Shown here one piece after another: positions 7,792-10,873 of a DNA stretch of 10,873 bases. The notes under the pieces were generated by a model that had not been told where the DNA came from, ran no database searches, and was given only the letters and a program-made list of their open reading frames with translations. Source of the DNA: Flavobacterium sp. (lineage in GTDB: Bacteria; Bacteroidota; Bacteroidia; Flavobacteriales; Flavobacteriaceae). The DNA lies in contig JASLGC010000180.1 in assembly GCA_030150335.1 (NCBI GenBank), positions 1 through 10,873 of the forward strand. The letters are read 5' to 3'. The position numbers and the translations under genes are program-made. Numbering within the stretch: position 1 is the stretch's first letter; each line of letters begins with the position of its first letter.

Positions 7792-7829
7792 GCCTTCAAG
7801 GAGTATAATGCTTTTTGAAGGCTTTTTTT
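7792..7829 (+). terminator. Rho-independent terminator of the SDR-SDR-DoxX operon
   Basis: GCCTTCAA (7792-7799) pairs perfectly with TTGAAGGC (7815-7822) and is followed by seven T (7823-7829). It begins 28 nt after the DoxX stop codon and marks the operon end. Confidence 0.85.
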
Positions 7830-7830
7830 A

Positions 7831-7858
7831 TTGTAGGTACCATTAGTTTAAAGATTTG
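7831..7858 (+). promoter_or_regulatory. Weak candidate promoter of an orphan transcript
   Basis: TTG (7831-7833), a 17-nt gap and AAGATTTG (7851-7858) match the Bacteroidota -33/-7 pattern TTG/TAnnTTTG with one mismatch. It sits immediately after the operon terminator and upstream of a hairpin-rich stretch that ends in a terminator with no gene. Support comes mainly from that arrangement. Confidence 0.2.
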
Positions 7859-7865
7859 TAGAGTA

Positions 7866-7931
7866 ATGATTGTAGTGTATCAGTACAAGCTTTTATCATT
7901 AGGTCGTCTCTTAAGAGAGCCTAATGATTAA
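7866..7931 (+). CDS. Possible 21-residue ORF overlapping a hairpin
   Basis: ATG at 7866 opens a 21-codon frame (MIVVYQYKLLSLGRLLREPN, then D and TAA). Its second half encodes the strong hairpin at 7895-7928. There is no clear ribosome binding site and no family match. If the region is transcribed it could be a leader peptide or a chance frame in an RNA gene. The Leu/Arg-rich end has no informative pattern. Confidence 0.12.
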   Translation: MIVVYQYKLLSLGRLLREPND

Positions 7932-8092
7932 CTATTACTGTAAAATGAAAGACATATAATGATATTCATGTTGAGGTATCCATTAGAATTCCGTAATGGT
8001 ATTGCAATTTGAAGACTCTATATTTTTAAAAATGTGTTAGTATTTTAAATAGAAGTGTTTAGTGTGCCAGGATAACTAATAGAGAATGTTGT

Positions 8093-8129
8093 AAAAGCCA
8101 AGTACTATACTATAGTATTTGGCTTTTTT
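8093..8129 (+). terminator. Orphan Rho-independent terminator
   Basis: AAAAGCCAAGTACTA (8093-8107) pairs with TAGTATTTGGCTTTT (8113-8127) through one G-T wobble, with a 5-nt loop and a T run to 8129. The 15-bp stem is among the strongest in the window, yet no sizeable coding region precedes it: the DoxX operon ends more than 260 nt earlier at its own terminator. Confidence 0.8.
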
Positions 8130-8566
8130 ATATTGTATACAAAATAGTATTACAATTCAATTTATTAAGATTTAAACACATCTTTTTATCTCTTTGAGCA
8201 TTTTTTTTACGAAAATGTATCTATTAAGAGGTGAATGTTTACCCTAAATATTTTATGATAAGTATAGTTTTTATTGTGCCTATAGTTTTTAAAGTGTAGT
8301 AAAAGTATGAGGTGAATAGTATAGCATAGGTATAGTGTTTTTTATGTGTTAATCTATTGATATTACTATTGATATTACTATTGATATTATTGATTTTTAA
8401 AATGTTAAAGTACTGTGTGATTATTCTATTTCTATAAAGGTATAGGTAGGTGTAGCCAATCTTTTGAAACATATTTGATATTAAATCTTTTAAAATTTGC
8501 TCTTGCATAACGACACGATTTTGTGTTCAGGCAAAACATCACATTTCTAACTAAGATTTAAAATAT
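8130..8566. other. AT-rich intergenic region before the surface-protein gene
   Basis: No convincing gene. It contains a perfect 10-bp palindrome TTGTATACAA (8133-8142), a three-copy 12-bp tandem repeat (8356-8391) and presumably the promoter of the downstream surface-protein gene, which I could not place. A minus-strand open frame (8239-8508) is rich in Ile, Asn, Tyr and Thr, absorbs the tandem repeat as repeated Asn-Ile-Asn-Ser and is probably spurious. Confidence 0.5.
8356..8391. repeat. 12-bp tandem repeat, three copies
   Basis: ATTGATATTACT occurs twice in a row (8356-8367, 8368-8379), followed by a third copy ATTGATATTATT (8380-8391) differing by one base. It lies about 175 bp upstream of the repeat-containing surface-protein gene. 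Such repeats can vary in number by slippage and alter promoter spacing; no such role is shown here. Confidence 0.85.
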
Positions 8567-10588
8567 ATGAAAAAAAGAATACTTTCTGTTGCCTTTTTAT
8601 TTGCTGCAATAGCTGTACAAGCACAAGTTGGAATAGGAACTGCAACTCCTATTAAATCGGCAGAGCTTGCTGTAGTTTCTTCTAAAAGGGGATTGATAAT
8701 TCCTAATGTTGCATTAACAAGTTCTATTGACAAAACTACAATTGAGGCAGGTAATATTGAGAGTTTATTAGTTTATAACACACGTAAAACTAATGATTTG
8801 AGAATCGGATTTTATTATTGGGACAACCGACAGTGGAATGCATTAACAGATGATTTATCTATTCCCGAAGTAGTAATTAATCATTTTTTAGAGATTACAA
8901 AAGGAGGAGATGTAACAAAAATTATTAGAGATATAGTGAGTAAAACCAAAGGAAATGTTTCTTATGAAAATAATACTTTTTACTATATAGATGATAATGG
9001 AGGTAAAATTGAAATAAATCTTGAAGATGCTATAAAACAACATGAAGCACTAACAGAATTGAAGTATAATCCAAGTTTAAATCAATTGGTATATCAAGAC
9101 GAAAACACTGATTTAAAGGTTATTGATCTGAATAATTCTTCGTTGGAGTATAATGATGTTACACATGCTCTTAGTTTCACAGACAATAAAGGTGTATTGG
9201 AGAAAATGCCCTTGTCTGTTGGAAGGTTTGCTTTCAATGATAATAGTAATGAATTTAAATATACAGACGAAAAAGGGGATGAAACTTTAATTGATTTCAA
9301 CAAATTAGCTAAAGGAACTATTTCTTCCTCTGATTTAATTGTAAATCATGGGGGTAATTCGATTTTTAAAGATGTTACTTTAATTATTAAGCCAGGAACT
9401 GCTAATCAAGTGTTAAGTACTTCATCAGATGGTACTAAAGTTGAATGGATTGAACAAACAGATGTAGTTCCTATAACCACAAATGATTTAAGCTTAGTAT
9501 CTAATAAGTTAACAAGTACGGTAAATAATATATCATCAAGTGTTGATTTATCAGAAGATAATCTTATTTCAACCAAAGGATTAACAGGTTTAAGTATCTC
9601 TGTAGAAGGCGGATTAGGTTCTACCTTAAAAGATGTAGTGTTAGAAGTAACACCAGGAACTGCTAATCAAGTGTTAAGTACTTCATCAGATGGTACTAAG
9701 GTTGAATGGATTGATCAAACAGATGTAGTTCCTGTAACCACAAATGGTTTAAGCTTAGTATCTAATAAGTTAACAAGTACGGTAAATAATATATTATCAA
9801 GTGTTGATTTATCAGAAGATAATCTTATTTCAACCAAAGGATTAACAGGTTTAAGTATCTCTGTAGAAGGCGGATTAGGTTCTACCTTAAAAGATGTGGT
9901 GTTAGAAGTGACACCAGGAACTGCTAATCAAGTATTAAGTACTTCATCAGATGGTACTAAAGTTGAATGGATTGATCAAACAGATGTTGTTCCTGTAACA
10001 ACTAATAATTTAGAAATGTCTGGTAATACATTGACATCAAAAGTAAATAATGTAACTACTACTACTACTATTGTAGATTCTATTGTAAACACAATTGAAA
10101 ATAAAAAAGAGTTTATTACTACAATAAATGGTGTGTCCTCTCAAGGCTTGGATTTATCAGCTGCTGTAAAAAATACACAACTAAAGTATTCGGTTACAGG
10201 AGCGAGTGATGATATCAAAATAAGTACTACAAGTATAGATGATGATATAAGCTACAATATAGATGTTAAAGCTGCAATGCCTAAATTTTTCTACATGCCT
10301 CCAATTGTTTTTGACACTACAGAGATAGGGACTTTTGAGAGAAATCTCCATGAAGAATACTTAAATCAATTTACTGGATTTAATAATCCAACTTTGATTA
10401 AAAATGAAAGTGCTCCATCGCAAGTTCCAAATTTGCCTATAGCAACTGATTTAGATTACTATATAATCTATTATGATACAAAGGTTTTTGATGAATTAAG
10501 TATAAGTGATTCAGGAGTTTTAACCTATACAATTGTTGGTGCTGGTACAATTACGTCATTTATGACTATTGTATTTGTTATAAAATAG
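8567..10588 (+). CDS. Secreted repeat-containing surface protein
   Basis: A 673-residue exported protein. Residues 1-19 are a signal peptide (MKKR, hydrophobic core, AQA/Q cleavage), and the mature protein begins QVGIGTATP, a start common to many Bacteroidota surface proteins. Residues about 20-97 form an N-terminal module (RGLIIPNVAL, GFYYWDNRQWNAL). Residues about 130-246 hold four degenerate 27-30-residue repeats of the pattern x-L-x-Y-N...Y-x-D-x-x-x-x...I-D-L. Residues 269-480 are 87-residue tandem repeats: two full copies (269-355, 356-442) and a partial third (443-480), each with PGTANQVLSTSSDGTKVEW. Residues about 571-673 are a C-terminal module (KFFYMPPIVFDTTEIGTF ... YYIIYYDTKVFDELSISDSG ... 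IVFVIK) that I recall from the ends of many unnamed Bacteroidota surface proteins. No standard T9SS C-terminal sorting domain or lipobox is evident. A structural or adhesive surface role is inferred. A 30-codon ORF starts 5 nt downstream, followed by another secreted protein, suggesting an operon. Confidence 0.8.
   Translation: MKKRILSVAFLFAAIAVQAQVGIGTATPIKSAELAVVSSKRGLIIPNVALTSSIDKTTIEAGNIESLLVYNTRKTNDLRIGFYYWDNRQWNALTDDLSIPEVVINHFLEITKGGDVTKIIRDIVSKTKGNVSYENNTFYYIDDNGGKIEINLEDAIKQHEALTELKYNPSLNQLVYQDENTDLKVIDLNNSSLEYNDVTHALSFTDNKGVLEKMPLSVGRFAFNDNSNEFKYTDEKGDETLIDFNKLAKGTISSSDLIVNHGGNSIFKDVTLIIKPGTANQVLSTSSDGTKVEWIEQTDVVPITTNDLSLVSNKLTSTVNNISSSVDLSEDNLISTKGLTGLSISVEGGLGSTLKDVVLEVTPGTANQVLSTSSDGTKVEWIDQTDVVPVTTNGLSLVSNKLTSTVNNILSSVDLSEDNLISTKGLTGLSISVEGGLGSTLKDVVLEVTPGTANQVLSTSSDGTKVEWIDQTDVVPVTTNNLEMSGNTLTSKVNNVTTTTTIVDSIVNTIENKKEFITTINGVSSQGLDLSAAVKNTQLKYSVTGASDDIKISTTSIDDDISYNIDVKAAMPKFFYMPPIVFDTTEIGTFERNLHEEYLNQFTGFNNPTLIKNESAPSQVPNLPIATDLDYYIIYYDTKVFDELSISDSGVLTYTIVGAGTITSFMTIVFVIK
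9371..10006 (+). repeat. 261-bp in-frame tandem repeats (two full, one partial)
   Basis: Unit 1 is 9371-9631, unit 2 is 9632-9892 and a partial unit 3 is 9893-10006. Counted by eye, the last 240 bp of units 1 and 2 differ at five positions, while the first 21 bp of unit 1 are clearly diverged. The matching part of unit 3 differs from unit 2 at about nine positions. The length is an exact multiple of three (87 codons), so gain or loss of a unit keeps the frame. The near-identity points to recent duplication or gene conversion. Confidence 0.95.
10055..10069 (+). repeat. ACT trinucleotide run in the surface-protein gene
   Basis: Five consecutive ACT codons encode Thr497-Thr501, just past the large tandem repeats. 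It is a short in-frame microsatellite that could change by slippage without a frameshift; at this length it may be no more than a Thr-rich linker. Confidence 0.7.
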
Positions 10589-10593
10589 AGATA

Positions 10594-10686
10594 ATGAAAG
10601 AATTTATAGAGAACAGTAAACTTTTCGATCAGTCATATTTACGTGAAATGGAGGAAAAGCAGTTGAGTAATAATAGTAGGATATAA
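10594..10686 (+). CDS. Small ORF (30 residues), hypothetical
   Basis: ATG at 10594, 5 nt after the stop of the surface-protein gene, opens a 30-codon frame ending with TAA at 10684-10686. The protein (MKEFIENSKLFDQSYLREME... ending NNSRI) is charged and probably helical, with no signal peptide or membrane segment. The next gene starts 13 nt after its stop. The tight spacing on both sides favours a translated small gene or a translational coupling element over chance, but no family is recognised. Confidence 0.35.
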   Translation: MKEFIENSKLFDQSYLREMEEKQLSNNSRI

Positions 10687-10699
10687 AAAAGGGAAAACT

Positions 10700-10873
10700 A
10701 TGAGAAAAATTAATAGTAAAGGGAAGATTATAAGAGTTACTTACATATTTTATTTATTGATAAGCTTAGCTTTCCCAATTTGCATGATAGCTCAAAATGA
10801 ACCTAAGCAAGTACGAATTATTTCAGGTGAACCGACTGATAATGAAATATTAAATGCTTTGAATGGAGGAGGT
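10700..10873 (+). CDS. N-terminus of a secreted protein (partial, runs off window)
   Basis: The ATG at 10700, preceded by an A/G-rich ribosome-binding-like stretch (AAAAAAGGGAAAA, 10686-10698), opens a frame that stays open for 58 codons to the window end. Residues 1-31 look like a signal peptide: a long basic start MRKINSKGKIIR, a hydrophobic core YIFYLLISLAFPICMI and AQ at the cleavage point. The visible mature start NEPKQVRIISGEPTDNEILNALNGGG is not recognised. Its position after another secreted surface protein suggests a co-expressed surface or cell-wall locus. The first hydrophobic segment could instead be an anchor. Confidence 0.7.
   Translation, partial: MRKINSKGKIIRVTYIFYLLISLAFPICMIAQNEPKQVRIISGEPTDNEILNALNGGG

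Larger units (their letters stand above)
7865..8129 (+). ncRNA. Possible small structured RNA
   Basis: About 265 nt with no large gene but with its own strong terminator. In order: a long hairpin at 7895-7928 (ATCATTAGG/CCTAATGAT outer stem, TCTCTTAAGAGA inner palindrome, 3-nt TCG bulge); a hairpin CCATTA/TAATGG at 7980-7999; and the terminator at 8093-8129. A promoter-like pair lies just upstream. This organisation suggests an independent small transcript. It matches no RNA family I recognise. A 21-codon ORF (7866-7931) overlaps the first hairpin, so a short coding or leader transcript is an alternative. The 5' end is a guess. Confidence 0.3.

Noticed and set aside
8133..8142. 10-bp palindrome TTGTATACAA as an operator
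   Set aside because: A short AT-rich palindrome directly after a terminator with no adjacent promoter recognised; chance cannot be excluded.
8239..8508. 89-codon minus-strand open frame divergent from the surface-protein gene
   Set aside because: Low-complexity Ile/Asn/Tyr/Thr-rich composition, and it contains the 12-bp tandem repeat as repeated residues; more likely a chance frame in AT-rich DNA.
3703..9303. Other open frames antisense to or inside the peptidase, SDR, DoxX and surface-protein genes
   Set aside because: They are in shadow frames of strongly supported genes and show no independent motifs.

Overview
The window looks like chromosomal DNA from a low-GC member of the Bacteroidota, most likely a Flavobacteriaceae species. 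A Myroides-like genus is my guess from the overall look, not something proven here. The evidence is the AT-rich intergenic DNA, secreted proteins whose signal peptides end in Ala-Gln (AQ), weak Shine-Dalgarno sequences, a DPP-IV-type S9 peptidase, a protein resembling the Bacteroidota DUF6051 hydrolases, and surface proteins starting QVGIGT. No rRNA, tRNA, CRISPR array or intact insertion sequence was seen.

Layout. A strong hairpin terminator at 65-105 closes a gene lying mostly to the left of the window. Positions 127-1270 hold no convincing gene, but contain an 18-bp near-perfect dyad (1067-1084) and a scrap of protein-like sequence broken by frame changes. Next is a CI/S24-type transcriptional regulator (1271-1903, +) with its own terminator, then a DUF6051-like alpha/beta hydrolase (2014-3240, +). 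A perfect 14-bp hairpin separates that gene from the convergent S9 dipeptidyl-peptidase-like gene (3433-5622, -). A divergent three-gene operon follows: an NADP-type short-chain dehydrogenase (5820-6530), a YghA/GSP39-like short-chain dehydrogenase (6549-7340) and a small DoxX-family membrane protein (7360-7764). It is closed by a terminator at 7792-7829.

Positions 7830-8566 hold no large gene. They do contain a candidate promoter, a long hairpin overlapping a 21-codon ORF, a second hairpin and a strong orphan terminator at 8093-8129, which together suggest a small independent transcript. Further on is a three-copy 12-bp tandem repeat. The right end is a secreted-protein cluster: a 673-residue surface protein with near-identical 87-residue tandem repeats (8567-10588), a 30-codon ORF (10594-10686) and the start of another secreted protein that runs off the window (10700-10873).

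How the genes relate. The SDR-SDR-DoxX operon probably handles a redox or stress substrate, since tight spacing and a single terminator tie the three together. The S9 peptidase probably degrades peptides in the periplasm or at the surface. The regulator may control itself through the upstream dyad; any control of its hydrolase neighbour is speculative because a terminator lies between them. The clearest unusual features are the catalytic-serine-lacking S24-like regulator, the recently duplicated repeats of the surface protein and the orphan transcript. I did not find convincing evidence for a whole new multi-gene system.
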